A stretch of DNA of 64,000 nt from Pyropia haitanensis (Eukaryota > Rhodophyta > Bangiophyceae > Bangiales > Bangiaceae). The stretch lies in the NCBI GenBank assembly GCA_008729055.1, contig SDUX01000001.1:1240001-1304000 (forward strand), given 5' to 3'. The notes under the pieces are model-generated. The model was not told the DNA's origin. It did not search any database and saw only the letters and a list, made by a program, of their open reading frames with translations. Both the position numbers and the translations under genes were made by a program. Every line of letters begins with the position of its first letter. The stretch's first letter is position 1. This document shows positions 44,386-55,732 of the stretch, piece by piece.

Positions 44386-44953
44386 ACAAGGGTCCCTCGG
44401 CCCACCGACCTGCAACGCCTTCGGCGTGCATCTGGACGGCCACCATCCACAGCGAGCGCGCACCGCCGCGCCCAGACGAGCAATACGCCGCCCTCTGCAC
44501 CGGCCAACGTCCTCGCCTCGTCCGCAGCGGCAGGCCCGTACCTCGACAGCCTGCCGGCACCGCCCACCGCCTTCCTCACCGCCACCCACCACGATGCACT
44601 GTAGGAGCCACCCGTGACCATCGAGCGCTCTGCACGCCACCCGCGGGACAGCCCAGCCGGACCAGGCTGAGCCTAGCCGACCGCCGCGGCAGCACGCCAC
44701 CCCCGCCCCGACCTGCACGGGTGGCGGCCGCGCGGGCGCCGCGGGGGTTGAGGGCGTGTGCCCTCGTCGCACCCCCCACCACCGACCAGTGGCTGCCCCC
44801 GTGCCCACGGCGCCCCCGGCTGGTATGGTCGCGCGCCACGTAGCGCAGCTGCACACCGCCGCCAGGCGCCGCCGAGCTCGCACCGCCGCCGCGGGTGGCC
44901 ACCCCTCGGGGCACCCCACCGCACGTGCCCGCCCCCCGTCGACAGACCCGCCC
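44386..44953. other. no recognisable gene
   Basis: About 570 bp between the transposon and the reductase stop. Frames are short and low in complexity. Confidence 0.5.
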
Positions 44954-45883
44954 TCACGCATCCCCCGTCGCCGCCGCGCGGGCGGTTGCGACAATGGCGG
45001 GCCCCGTGCGGAAGAGCACCCCCGCCCCCCCCCCGGGCCCGCGGGCACCCCCCCCCCCCCCCATCCCCCAGCAGCGCCGCCTCCGCGTCGGCCACCATCG
45101 CCGCGGCCACGTCCTCCACCCGCACCGCCACCATCGGCGGCGCGTGGAGGAACCGCGCCACCGCCTGCGCCGCCCGCTCCGCCGGCCGCCCATTGACGCC
45201 GTCCAGCCCCGCCGCGTCGCGGGCGCCGCCCGGCGTCAGCAGCAGCGGCGGCCGGTAAATGGCGAGCGAGGCGGGCGCCGGCGCCGCCGCGGCGGCGGCG
45301 GCCGTCAGCGCCGCCTCCGTCTCGCCCTTGACGCGCGAGTAAAAGCCGAGCGCCGTCGGCGACGCGCCATAGGCGCTGACCAGGCCAAGGTGCCGCCGCC
45401 CGCCGCCGGCGGTGTCGGCAGTCGAACCAGCGGCGAGGAAGCGCGACGCAAACGCGACGGCCAGGTCGTAGTCGACCGCACGGAAGGCGGCCTGCGAGCC
45501 CGCCGCCTTGATGGTGGTGCCGACACAACAAAACGCCGCGTCCGCCGCCGGGAATGCCGCCGCTGACGCCGACGACGACGCCGCCGCCGCCGCCGCCCCT
45601 GTCGTCGCCTCCGCCGCGGCCGCTGCCGCGCCGTTGCCGCCGCCGCCGCCACCGCCGGCGCCCCCCCCCCCCCCGGCGGCGCGTGCAGCAGGGACACGGG
45701 CAGCGGGTGGAGGCGCGGCGACGGGCCGACCCCCTCCAGCGGCCGCCGCGTCAGCGCGTAGACGGCGGCGCAGCGCGGGGCGGCGAGCAGCCGCCGCACG
45801 ACCGCGACGCCAACGGCGCCGGTGGCGCCCACCACCACCGCCCGGTAGCTGGCGACGGGTGGAGCCGACGCCGCGTCTGCCAT
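44954..45883 (-). CDS. TIP30/HTATIP2-like NAD(P)-binding reductase
   Basis: About 310 residues from ATG 45883, which follows a pyrimidine-rich leader. An atypical short-chain dehydrogenase fold: the N-terminus has [17 protein letters not shown] (GxxGxxG), then [20 protein letters not shown] and a SAYGASP segment followed by YSRVKGETE, the catalytic Tyr-x3-Lys. IYRPPLLL continues the family pattern. The animal relative binds NADPH; the algal substrate is unknown. Two frame changes: at the 14-C run 45661-45674 (as if one base were missing) and at the 15-C run 45048-45062 (as if two were missing or one extra). The second brings in the stop at 44956-44954. An Ala/Gly-rich insert sits between the nucleotide-binding motif and the CCVGTT segment. 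Confidence 0.75.
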
Positions 45884-46732
45884 GCCGGTGCGAATCAAAA
45901 CGTGGGGTGAAAAAGCCTGGGAAGAGGTTGGGAGGATGGGGACGTGCAGGGCGCCAGGGTGTGCGGGAGGGGGGGCAACGAGCAACGGCGGGGTGGTGCT
46001 GGCAACGCGCTCGGCACGGCTCTCTCAAGTCTGTTGACTCGAGCGGACAATTCCTTGACCTGCTGTTCGTCTTACAAATATATGCACGAACGAAAAGAAC
46101 ATCACAATTGTTGGTTGGGTGGGATGAGGGACGCACAAGCGCTCGCGGTGGGACGCGGATGCGGGGTGACGCCGCCGGCGGTGTGGCGTTGGTGGTGCCA
46201 GAGGGAACGGAGCAGGGACGGCAGCGGCGGCGCTGATCTCACCGCCGCCGCTGCCGTCGCTGCTCCGCTCGTGAGGGCGGCGGCGGGGACACTGGCGGCT
46301 GTACAGTTTTGGTCATCGAGGCCAGCGAGAGTCGGCGTCGGCGGTAGCACCGGTCACGTGTGAGGGAGGGAATGACCGGCGGTGGCGGCGGTGGTGATGA
46401 GTGGCGGCGGGGGGCCGCGGTATACTGCCAGCCCCGGTGATAGGGGCGCCCGACGGCGACGCCGTCTGCGGCGCGCCGCCCCTGGCAACGGCCCCCAGCC
46501 GACGCACACGGGCCCCCAAGCAGCGGCCACGCACACCCACCAGGTGGGCGCACGCAAAGGTGCCCGCGCGGGCGGCAACACGGCCGGCCGGTCCACCCGA
46601 CGGCAGCGGCCGGCCGCCCCGCATTCGCGGCAACGGGGCGAACGCCGGTCACATAGCCGCGGGCGACTGCGCGACCACACGCCCCTTCCGGCGCCCACAA
46701 CCCTCCCCAGGCCGTCTGCCCGGCCGCCGCGG
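45884..46732. other. intergenic region
   Basis: The first 90 bp are pyrimidine-rich in the sense of the minus-strand reductase gene. Plus strand AAATATATGC near 46,076 gives a TATATA motif about 195 bp upstream of that ATG. The remainder has only Arg/Ala-rich frames and must also hold the 3' end of the CRAL-TRIO gene. Confidence 0.5.
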
Positions 46733-47407
46733 TCACCGGAGGTGCGGCGGCAGCACCCCCCCTCCGCCGTCCGCGCCAAAGTACGCCTCGTTGGTGTACA
46801 CCCACGGGTCGTCCCCCCCATAGTCGGCCAGCAGTTGGGCGCCGGGCCCAAACAGCTCGGCCATCCGCGCCACATCGGCGGGCACGCCCGGCGACAGGAA
46901 AACAATCTTGGCCGCCGTCACCGGGTCGATAAACGGGCGGAGGAGGGCGTAGGCGGCGTGGAAGAGCGCGGGCGCCGCCCACATGACGGCCAGGCCGAGG
47001 CGCTCGGGGTGGTGCTCCTGCAGGATGGTCAGCGTCTGGCGCTGGATGGCCCACGACGGCGACACCCGCCGCGTGTAGCCGCGAAAGTCAATGAGGAGCG
47101 TCAGCTTTTCAACGCCGGCCCGCATGCACGCGGCCGCCCGCTCCAGGTTGTACACTAGCTGCGTGACGTTGCCGGCGCTGCCCTTGAGGCTCGCCACCCC
47201 GCGGCCGGAGCGCATGTACAGGACGGGCCGCCCCGCCGCGCACACACCCCGCACAAACTGCTTGCCAGTGGCGGACACGGCGTACAGGGCGGGGAGGCGG
47301 TCGTCGGGGGCGGCGGCGGGGGGCCCCTCACCCGCCACACCAGCTGGGGGGGCCGCAGTGGCGGCGGCGGTGGCGGCGGCGGTGGTGTCGGCGGTGGCGG
47401 TGGGGGG

Positions 47408-47442
<35 letters not shown>

Positions 47443-48051
47443 CCATGAGCTCGTCCACCCGCTCGGTGGCTCGCCACGCGAGCGTCGCGCGCAGCCGCGC
47501 CGCGGCGGGCGCGACGGCGTAGTTGCGGGAGCGGAGGTGGCGCCACAGGCACGCGTCGTCGAGGTAGGCGGTGGGGGTGCCCGTCACGCGAGGGAGGTCC
47601 GTATCCAGCTGGGAGGGGGGGATGGGGGGGGGGGGGAGAGGGGGGGGGGGGGGTGGCGGATACAACAAGGACATATAGGGATCACCAGGGGGGTGGCGAT
47701 GCCCATTCGCACCAGACTGCCGTAAGCGACCCGTCCTGGAAGGGCGGCAGCCATAGCAACAACAACAACGAGACCAGCAAAACCTGCACTGGCGACGAAA
47801 CCGCTGCAGCAGGGAGGAGCTAGGGGGCGGGGTGCGGCGGCGGGAGGGACACCCCCGCTCACCGCCTAGGCAGAGCGCCCGCAACGCACCTCGCGGCGCA
47901 GCGCCGCAAACGCCGCCGCGTGCGCCGCGTCGCGCGCGGCGGGCGGGCCGACCGACCCGTCGGCGGCCACCGCCGGGCCGTCGGCGGCCGCCGCCGGGCC
48001 GGCGGTGGGGGCGCCACCGGCGGCGGCGGCGGTGGCGGTGGCGCCGGCCAT
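46733..48051 (-). CDS. Sec14-like CRAL-TRIO lipid-transfer protein
   Basis: 345 residues. Exon 1 is 48051-47890 (54 codons), the intron is 47889-47609 (281 bp, GTGCGT...CTCCCAG, phase 0), exon 2 is 47608-46733. The CRAL-TRIO N-terminal helix bundle shows as LWRHLRSRNYAVAPAAARLR followed by TLAWR. The lipid-binding domain includes LTLLIDFRGY and FIDPVTAAKIVFL. Sec14 proteins move phosphatidylinositol and other lipids between membranes and aid phosphoinositide signalling. An Ala/Thr-rich insert separates the two domains. The start follows a pyrimidine-rich leader. The intron has C runs in its second half, on the sense strand. No frame break. Confidence 0.88.
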
Positions 48052-48804
48052 GCCACGCACTGCCCAGGAGGGAGACGGAGGGAGTTGGTGGCGTGTGACG
48101 GCGTGGCTTGGGGGGGAGGGGGAGGGGGAGGGGGGGGGGGAGGGGGGTGGGCGGACGGGCGCGCTGTCGACCGCGACGGGCCGACGCGCCGCGCCGCTAC
48201 AACCGGTGGCGATGGCGCGACGGGGATGCCGGTCGGCAACGTCGGCCCGGCCCGACGTCGGCCCGCATCGTCTGCCAAGCCGCTCCCACAAACCGTGGAA
48301 ATTGTATCACAGATAGTACTTACGTACGGATCCCAGCGGAGAGCCACAGGCCCTACGAGTATTCGGATTGGACGTGGCGGGCGCCTCGCACGACATCAGG
48401 ATGCCGAGAGACACGCCCAACGCTCGTGCCTCCATCAGCGAGCACAACCCAACCCCACACCGATGCAAACCATATCAGAAGCCCACGCAGGGGCGATCCA
48501 GACAGCAGGTCAATGCTGTCCCGACCGCCCAGCCGGCTTCACATCTGTAGCTGCCCGCCGCGATCATAGACACTGCCGCCGCCGCCACCGGCGCCGGTGA
48601 CACGATCGCCGCCGCCGCCGCCACTGCCGCCACCGCCGCCGCCGCCGCCACTGCCGCCACCGCCGCCGCCGCCGCCACTGCCGCCGCCGCCGCCACTGCC
48701 GCCACTGCCGGTACCGGCGCCGCCATCACGGCGGCTTCCCCCACACGGCCAACCCATCACGGCGGCTGCTCCCTAGGCCCCACCCGGCAGCTCCGGGGTT
48801 TGCC
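48052..48804. other. divergent promoter region, CRAL-TRIO / SppA
   Basis: About 750 bp. 48,110-48,150 is G-rich on the plus strand, i.e. the pyrimidine-rich leader of the minus-strand gene. A GCC-rich minisatellite occupies 48,570-48,718. No TATA box seen near either start. Confidence 0.55.
48570..48718. repeat. GCC-rich minisatellite
   Basis: Repeats of CCGCCGCCGCCACTGCCGCC with a unit near 27 bp and small variations. It lies upstream of SppA, outside any gene. Confidence 0.7.
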
Positions 48805-49015
48805 ATGGCGCCCCCCCCCCCCCCCCCCAGCGGCCGGGCCCGTTCCCCCCCCTCGGCCACCACACCGCCTCCGCCGCCTCCTCCTCCCCCCCCCCCCCCC
48901 CCCCCCAGCGGCGGCGGCCGCCGCACCTGGCCCGCCCGCCTCCTCCGCGCCACCCGCCGCCCCGTCCTCCTCCTCACCGCCGTCGCGGTCACGTCGGCGC
49001 TGCTGCCGTCGCGCA

Positions 49016-49058
<43 letters not shown>

Positions 49059-50203
49059 GGCGCGGCGGCGCCTGCGGCGGGCCCCCCCCGGCTCGGTCAT
49101 CCTCGACCTGGACCTCGACACGACGGCGGTCGTCGAGCGGCGCTCCCCATCCTCGTCGCTCGCGCGCGCGCTCGCCGTGGCGCCCGCCGCCGACGGCGCC
49201 TACGATGGCGCGCCGGCGGAGCTGCCGCTGGCGGGGCTCCTCGCCGCGCTCGCCGCGGCGGCCGACGACCCGCGCGTCGGCGGGGTGGTCATCCGCGGCG
49301 TGGATGGGCTGGCGCCCGTCGGCCTGCCGGGCGTGGCGGACATTGCGGCGGGCGTGCGCGCCTTCCGGGCGGGGCTTGGTGGGGGGCGGCCCGTCGTGCA
49401 CCACGCGGCGGGCGGCTTTGGCGTGTCGGGCACCGTGCCGTACGTGCTCGCCGCGGCGGCGTCCGAGGTGCTCGTCGCCCCGACGGCGGTGGTGTCCGTG
49501 CCGGGACTGGCCGCGCCCGCCGTCTTTCTCCGCGACGCGCTCGCCGCGGCGGGCGTGTCGGCGGTGGTCGTCAAGCGGGGCAAGTACAAGAACGCCGCCA
49601 ATGGGCTGACCGAGGTCGGGTACACCGACGCCCACCGGGAGGCAACGACCGCGCTGCTGGCCGACTGGATGGGCCAGGTCGTCGCCGCCGTGGCGGCGGG
49701 CGACCGCGCCGTCGCCGCGGGGGGGGCCCCCGCCGTCCGCGCCGCGATGGACGCGGCGCCGGTGGGCGCCGCCGCGGCCGTCGCGGCGGGGCTCGTCGAT
49801 GGGGTGGCGTGGCGCGACGAGGTGCCCGCCGCGGTGGGCGCCGCGCTTGCCGCGCGCGACGCGGCGCGGCCGGCGGCGCTCGCGGCGGCGGCGGCCGAGT
49901 GGGTGGCCGCGCGGCGCGCGCTCGTCGCGATGGCCGCCGACGGCGGGCCGGGCGTCGCGGCGGTCGTGGCGGCCAAGGGGGGAGGGGGGGGTGCACCGGC
50001 AAAGGGGGGGGGGGGCGGCGGCACGGCCGTCGCCGCCGCCGTGCCCCTGACGCCCGCGGTGGAGGGGGTGGCGCTCGCCGCGGCGATGCGCCGCATGCTC
50101 GACGCGCACCTCCGGTGGATGGAGGCGGGCGGTGGCTTGCCCGCCGGTGCCCCAACCGCCGCCGCGTCGGCCGGCGGCGGCGGCGGCGGCGGCGTCAGCA
50201 GCA

Positions 50204-50253
<50 letters not shown>

Positions 50254-52347
50254 CCCCGCGGTGGGCCCACCAGCTGGGACGCCCGCGACCGCGCCGACTG
50301 GGCCGCCGAGTACCGCGCCGTCACGTGGCTCCGCCGGTGGGTGGGCGAGGCGGGGGAGGAGCCCGTGTACGTTGACCGCGGGGGCCCCCTCGCGACGGTG
50401 ATGGCCTTCTTTTCCCGCCTCGGCGACGTGCCGGACGGCGCGCGGCTGCTGATGCCCCCGCGGCAGGACGGGCCGATCGCGTCCACGACCGCCGCGCTCG
50501 CGGCGCGTCGCGACGCGGCGCTCGCAGGCAACGACGCCGCCGGTGACGCTGCCGCGGCGGGTGCGGCGGGTGCTGGCGGGGTGGCCGCGGTGCGGGGGGG
50601 ACCCCCCGGCGGTGGCCCCCCCCGCCGGCACGTGCGCCTGTCCGACTACCTCGCGGAGACGGTGGCCGAGCAGCGGGAGGCGGACACGGCGGCCGCCGCG
50701 GCGGTGCCGCTCATCAACAGCCTCCGCGGCATGGCGGGGCTGCCGCTGTTGCCGGCGCCGCGCGGGGTCCTCCGGCGGCTCGCCGACTGGGTGGGCGGCG
50801 GGTCGGCCGCGGCCAAGGCGCCCGACGACGCTACGGCGGGCGCCAAGGGCGCGGTGGCGTCCCCCCCGCGGCGCCCGACCGGCCCGCCGTGACCGCCGCG
50901 GCGCTGCCGGCGGTCCCGTCGGGCATGCCTCCCCCCGCGCGGGCGGCGTGGGAGCGCCTCGCGCTGACGCTCCCCCCCACCCGCACGACCGTGGCGGTCG
51001 TGCACGTTGTCGGCGCCATCACCGCCGCGGCCGGCGACGCGGTGCGGGCGGCCATCCGGTCGGCCGACGCGGCGCCCGGCGTGCACGCGATCGTGCTGCG
51101 GGTGGACAGCCCCGGCGGGGACGTGGTCGGCTCCTCCGTCGCCGCCCGCGCCGTCGCCGAGGCGACCAAGCCTGTCGTCGCGTCGTACGGCGCGGTCTGC
51201 GCGAGCGGCGGCGTCTACCTCACCGCCCCCGCCGACGCGATCGTCGCGGCGCCCGCCACCGTGACCGGCTCTATTGGCGTCATTGTCGCCCGGCCCGACG
51301 CGTCGGCCGCGTTTGCGCGCGCGGGCGTCCGCGCCGAGGTGCTCGCCGAGGGCGCCGCCGCCGCCGACGCGGCGGGCGGCGTCGCGGCGCTCGGCCGCCC
51401 GTGGACAGACGCCACCCTCGCGCGCGTCAACGCGCTCGTCGACGACATGTATGGTGGGTTTGTGCGCGTCGTCGCGGCGGGGCGGCGGCTGCCGCCCGAG
51501 ACGGTCGACGCGCTCGGGCAGGGGCGGGTGTGGACGGGCGAGGCGGCCGCGGCGCGGGGCCTCGTCGATGAACTCGGCGGCCTCGACGTGGCGGTCGCCA
51601 CCGCCGCCCGCCTCGTCGGCGAGCGCCATGCGGCGGCGGTGGCGGCGGCAGAGGCCAAGGCGGCGGCGACGGCGGCGGCGGCGGCGGGAGAGGCCAAGGC
51701 GGCCGGCGACGCCGACAAGACGGCGGCAGCCGCCGCGGGCGGCGGCCGCCGCGGCCCCGGCCGCCTCGAGGATGGCCGCCTCGACGCGCGGGCGTGGCCC
51801 CCCCCCCTGGCGCCGATGGCCACCCGCTGCGGCGGCTGGCGCGGGCGGTGGGCCTGCTGCCCGCCGACACGGCGATTGACGACCAGGGCGACCCGGTGGC
51901 GGCGGGCCGGCGGCTCGGCCGCGGCGAGGCGCCGCCGCCGGCGTGGCCGGGCCCGGGCGGCGTCGACGGCCTCGCCGCCGCCCTGGGGGGGGCCGCCACC
52001 GCCGCCGCGGCGGGCGTCTGGACGGCCGTGACGGGCGGCGGCGCGGCGGCCGCGGCGGCCGCCGACGCGGCGCCGCTGTTTGCGGATGCGGCCGCGCCGG
52101 TGGGGCCGCCCATTGGGTACGTCCCGCCGGCGGGGCTGGGCGGGCTCGCCGCCGCGGCGGCGGGCGCCGCCGCCGCCTCGGTGGGTGGCGGGTGCGGCGG
52201 GCTCGCGGGGGGGGGGGACGCCGCCGCGCTGCTCGGCCTGCTGCCACCAGAGCTCCGCGCGCAGGCGGCGGCGGTGGTGGCGGGGGGGGGGGGGTGGTGG
52301 CCGTCGCGCTCGACGCGGTCGCGGCGGGGTCGGGGCGGGTGCGGTGA
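48805..52347 (+). CDS. signal peptide peptidase SppA (protease IV), plastid type
   Basis: About 1,180 residues from ATG 48805, against 600-700 for usual SppA. After a Pro-rich start, a hydrophobic segment (about residues 52-68) is a possible membrane anchor. Two homologous ClpP-like halves follow: the first has the catalytic Lys in KYKNAANG (Lys262, 49588-49590); the second has the Ser in CASGGVYL (51204-51206), in the context DSPGGDVVGSS. SppA degrades cleaved signal peptides in membranes; in plants it is on thylakoids. Gly/Ala-rich inserts and a C-terminal extension account for the extra length. Three frame changes, each as if one base were missing: the seven-C run 50861-50867, the ten-C run 51798-51807 and the 13-G run 52282-52294. 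Without them the halves would be separate, so errors are likely. Stop at 52345-52347 is followed by G-rich DNA. Confidence 0.87.
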
Positions 52348-53052
52348 GGGGAGGGGCCGGCGGGTAGGAGGGGGGTGGGGGGGGGGGGGGGAGGGAACCC
52401 CGTGGCTGCCGCACGCTTTGGTCGCATCGGTTTTGGCGGTGCGCGCAGGTGGGCGCGGGGGGGTGCGCAAGGCGGGTGCCGGCGGCGAACCGACGACTCC
52501 CACCACAGGGCGGGCTTGCGGCGGGAGCTGCCCCATGGGAGGCGGCCGGCAGCGGCACCTCGCCACGCGGCGGCCACTGTGGCGGCCGGTGGCGGCGGCG
52601 GCCGCCGCTCGCAGCGCAGCCGCCATGGTGCCGGGCCGGTGGCGGCCAGCCCGTACCGGCGCCGCGGCCACGCTGGCAGCGGCGGCGGCGGCAGCCGACG
52701 GCGGCAGCAGCAGCGCCCATCGTGACGCCAGCCGCAGCGGCGGCGGCGGCTGGCCCGCCGCCACGCCCCGCTGCGGGCGCGTCGACGCGGAGCGGCGGCG
52801 GCGGGCGCCGTCTGCCATCCGCCACGCGGCGTTCCCCCCCGCCAGGCTAGGGGTGCAGGCCGAGGAGCGTGCCGCGGAATGAGAGACCGGGACCGAAAAA
52901 AGAGAATGAAACGAGCCGACAAGAGGCGGGGCGCGCCCACCGTGCCGGCGAGCCAGAGAAACACACCAAAAACAAAACGCGGCAGGGTGAGGGGGAAGAG
53001 GTGGTGCCACCTTGAGGGGGAGGACGCCGCCGGCCGGCGCGGCCGGCCCGCG
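52348..53052. other. convergent intergenic region
   Basis: 52,350-52,395 is a G-rich trailer after the SppA stop, including a run of about 14 G. The rest is GC-rich with Arg/Ala-rich frames; 52,880-52,995 is more balanced. No gene recognised. Confidence 0.55.
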
Positions 53053-53700
53053 TCACCGCTGAAAGAACCGGCCGCGCGCGGCGGGCGGCAGCGGCAGCCC
53101 TCCCCCCCCCACCCGCCACGGTCGGCGCGCGGCGGCGGCGGCGGCGGCGGCAGCGGCGGCCGCACGGCGGCGGCACCCCCCCCCGCGGGGGCCGGTGGCG
53201 GCGGCGGTCGGGACGGCGGCGGCAGCGGCGGCGCCCCCCCCCCGCCCCCCCCCCCCCCGCGTGGCGCCGGCCAGCCGGTCCGCCACGGCCGCCTCCATGG
53301 CACGGAGGAGCGCCGCGGCCGGGTCGGCGGTGCCGCCCCTCGCGGCCGCGTCGGCGCGGCCGTAGCGGCCCGCCACCGCCGCGGCGGCGCGGGCCCACTC
53401 ACGGAGCTCCGCCTCGAGCGACGCGTCCGCGTCCGCGTCCGCGTCGGGCGCGGCGGCGACGCCGCCGCCCGCCGTCGCCGCGGCGGCGGCCGCGGCGGCG
53501 GCAGCGTCCGCGGCGGCGGTGTGGCGGGCGGCGAGGAGCTCCGCGTGGCGGGCGGAGAGGTCCCGCTCGTCCGCGCCGGTGAGGCTGCTGAGGGTGCGGA
53601 TGGGCATGCCGTTGGCGGCGACGAAGAAGCCGTAGCCGACGCCGGCGCCAAGGCCGCAGCCACCACCCTGTGGACGTGGCAGCGGGGGTACAGGGAAGAC

Positions 53701-53731
<31 letters not shown>

Positions 53732-54542
53732 AGGGACACTGGGTGCAGCGGCGGGGAGTCAGTCCCTGGGTGTCCGCGTCTGGCGCCGGCCGCGCCGGCT
53801 AGTGACCGACCGACCGGCCGGCGCCGCGCGTGCCCGCGTGTGTGCCCCCGCCAAACAAAATAAAGGAGAGGGAGTCCCACAGGGGGGGGGGGGGGAGCCG
53901 ACGCGCACCCCACACGACCACAAAACGTACCCAGCCGAGCAAGGACAGTGGCAGGCCCAGCGCTGAGCCGGTCGTCCGCAGCAACCAGCGGCAACCCCAC
54001 ACGGGAAACGGCACGGAGGGACACAGCAGGCAGCAGACGACGATGCGCGCGCGCGGTTAGTCGCCGACCGCGGCGCGGCCGGTCACCCCACCCGCGGGGT
54101 GGCAAGCGGGCGTCACGGCGTAGACGCCCCCCCTCCCCCCCCCCCCACCCACCCGCGTCCCGCCGCCCCTTCCCCAAACCCCACCGCGACGCCACCGGCC
54201 AACCCGCACGCACGCCCCTACCCACCACTGGCGCACCGGCGTACGCTAGGAGCACCCTCCCCCTCCCCCTCCCCCTCCCCCTCCCCCCCCCCCCCCCCCC
54301 TCCTCCCCCCCCGCCCATCCTTTGCCTCTCACCCCCCCCCCCCCCCTTCCTCACGCTGCGCCCCCCCCCCCCCCCGCCGTCCACCGCCGCGCAGCGCCCG
54401 CGGCCAAGCCGCGCCCGCACCTACTCCGGCCGCCGACGCCGACGCCCACCCCCCAGCCACACCCAAAGCCAACGCCCGCGCCGACGCCAATGCCACAAAA
54501 CGGGACCGTCCGCGGGCCGCTGGGTTTGGAGACGCCGACCAT
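53053..54542 (-). CDS. glycine-rich TGD5-like protein with Ala-rich extension
   Basis: 235 residues. Exon 1 is 54542-54450 (31 codons), the intron is 54449-53668 (782 bp, GTGGGC...CACAG, phase 0), exon 2 is 53667-53053. The join gives two glycine-zipper blocks, G-I-G-V-G-A-G-V-G-F-G-C-G-W-G then GGGCGLGAGVGYGFFVAANG, able to cross a membrane. Plant TGD5, a small chloroplast-envelope protein for lipid import, has the same two-block pattern. Here about 185 further Ala-rich, partly charged residues follow, which TGD5 lacks. A second donor at 54420 would break the frame, so 54449 was preferred. The intron is purine-rich in its first part in sense. TGD5 identity is from pattern only; other Gly-zipper membrane proteins are possible. 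Confidence 0.45.
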
Positions 54543-55560
54543 GGCGGCCGCCGCCGCCGCGGCGGCCGCCGCGCCCCCCACGCGCGGCGCGCGTCCACGC
54601 GCGGCCGGTGAGGAACGCAGCGGGTGGCCCCGACGTTGTTGTCTTGTGTCGTTGCCGGTCCCAGAGGAGGGGCAATGACGCCCCCGGGGAACGGAAGGGA
54701 AGGCGGTCCGCAACGGGGTGAGCCGCCTCGGACGGGATGCACGGGCGGCGCGGCCGCGGACTGGATGCACGGGCGACGCCGCCGCGGGAGGTAGATACCG
54801 TCGGCGCGTGGAACGTCTCGCCCGTCGTCGGCGCCCCGCCGCCGCACCACCCCGCCGACCAGCCCGGCATTGCCCCGTTGCCACGTGGCGGCGCAGATCC
54901 ACAGGACCCCAATTGACCGGCCCGCCGTGCCGCGCCAAAGAGGACTGGGACAAAGTCCTGGTTCCCACCGCCACAGGCTGCGCGACGGTGACTTGGGCGC
55001 GCGGGCGCACCCGCCGCGCGGCAGGCCGCCACGGACGCGCAACGCAGTGCCATCGTCCCCATCTCCCGCCCCCCCTCCCCCCCCCCCCCCCCCCACCCCC
55101 CCCTCCGTCCCCCCCTTGTGCTTCCGCTTCGATTCCCCTACGTCCTCCACCACTCCCCGCCATGGTGGCGACACGGATTGCCGCCGCGGGCGCCCTCACC
55201 TGCGCTGGCGTTCCCGCCCTGCCGACCCGCGCGGCCGCCCGGGCGGCGGGCGGCGGCGGCTGAACCCCGGCGGTCACGCAGGAGAGGGGGGAGGACGCCG
55301 CTCTTTACGCTCCGCCGCTCCCCACCACGTCTTTCTTCTACCGCCAGCCCGGGGCGCTCTCGCACCGGCGGGCACTGCCGCGTCGCGTCGGCCACGCCCG
55401 GTTGCGCTGCTGTGCGCCGTGCCCTTTTTTTTTTTTTTTCCTCCCCCCGTTTGTCTGTGCTGTATCCCCTCGCTCTCCCACCACCTCTGTCGCCTTCCGT
55501 CTGCCCCCCCCTCCTCCGTTTCCCCGCCCCCGCTCTCTCCCCTGCCACTACGCCGACAGC
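54543..55560. other. divergent promoter region, TGD5-like / FkbM methyltransferase
   Basis: 55,430-55,560 is pyrimidine-rich (T13 then C-rich) and ends at the methyltransferase ATG. A 33-codon ORF, 55162-55263 (+), lies upstream and could be an upstream ORF. A short direct repeat GGATGCACGGGC occurs at about 54,735 and 54,763. No other gene seen. Confidence 0.5.
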
Positions 55561-55700
55561 ATGTCGTCGCTCACCCGCGGCCTGCGGGCGCCGTCCGTCT
55601 CGGCGCGCCTCGCGCCGTGGCGCACCATTGCCGTCCGCGTGGGCATTGTCGGCGCCGCCTTTCTTTGTGGCTACGTCGCCGCCGGCGGCCGCAACGACGA

Positions 55701-55732
<32 letters not shown>

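Noticed and set aside
50889..50892. GTGA stop/start overlap in SppA as operon-like coupling
   Set aside because: Both halves belong to one SppA, the genome is eukaryotic, and a seven-C run just upstream explains the frame change better.
54118..54380. Pro-rich plus-strand ORF through C runs
   Set aside because: The stretch is the intron of the minus-strand TGD5-like gene; the frame is low complexity only.
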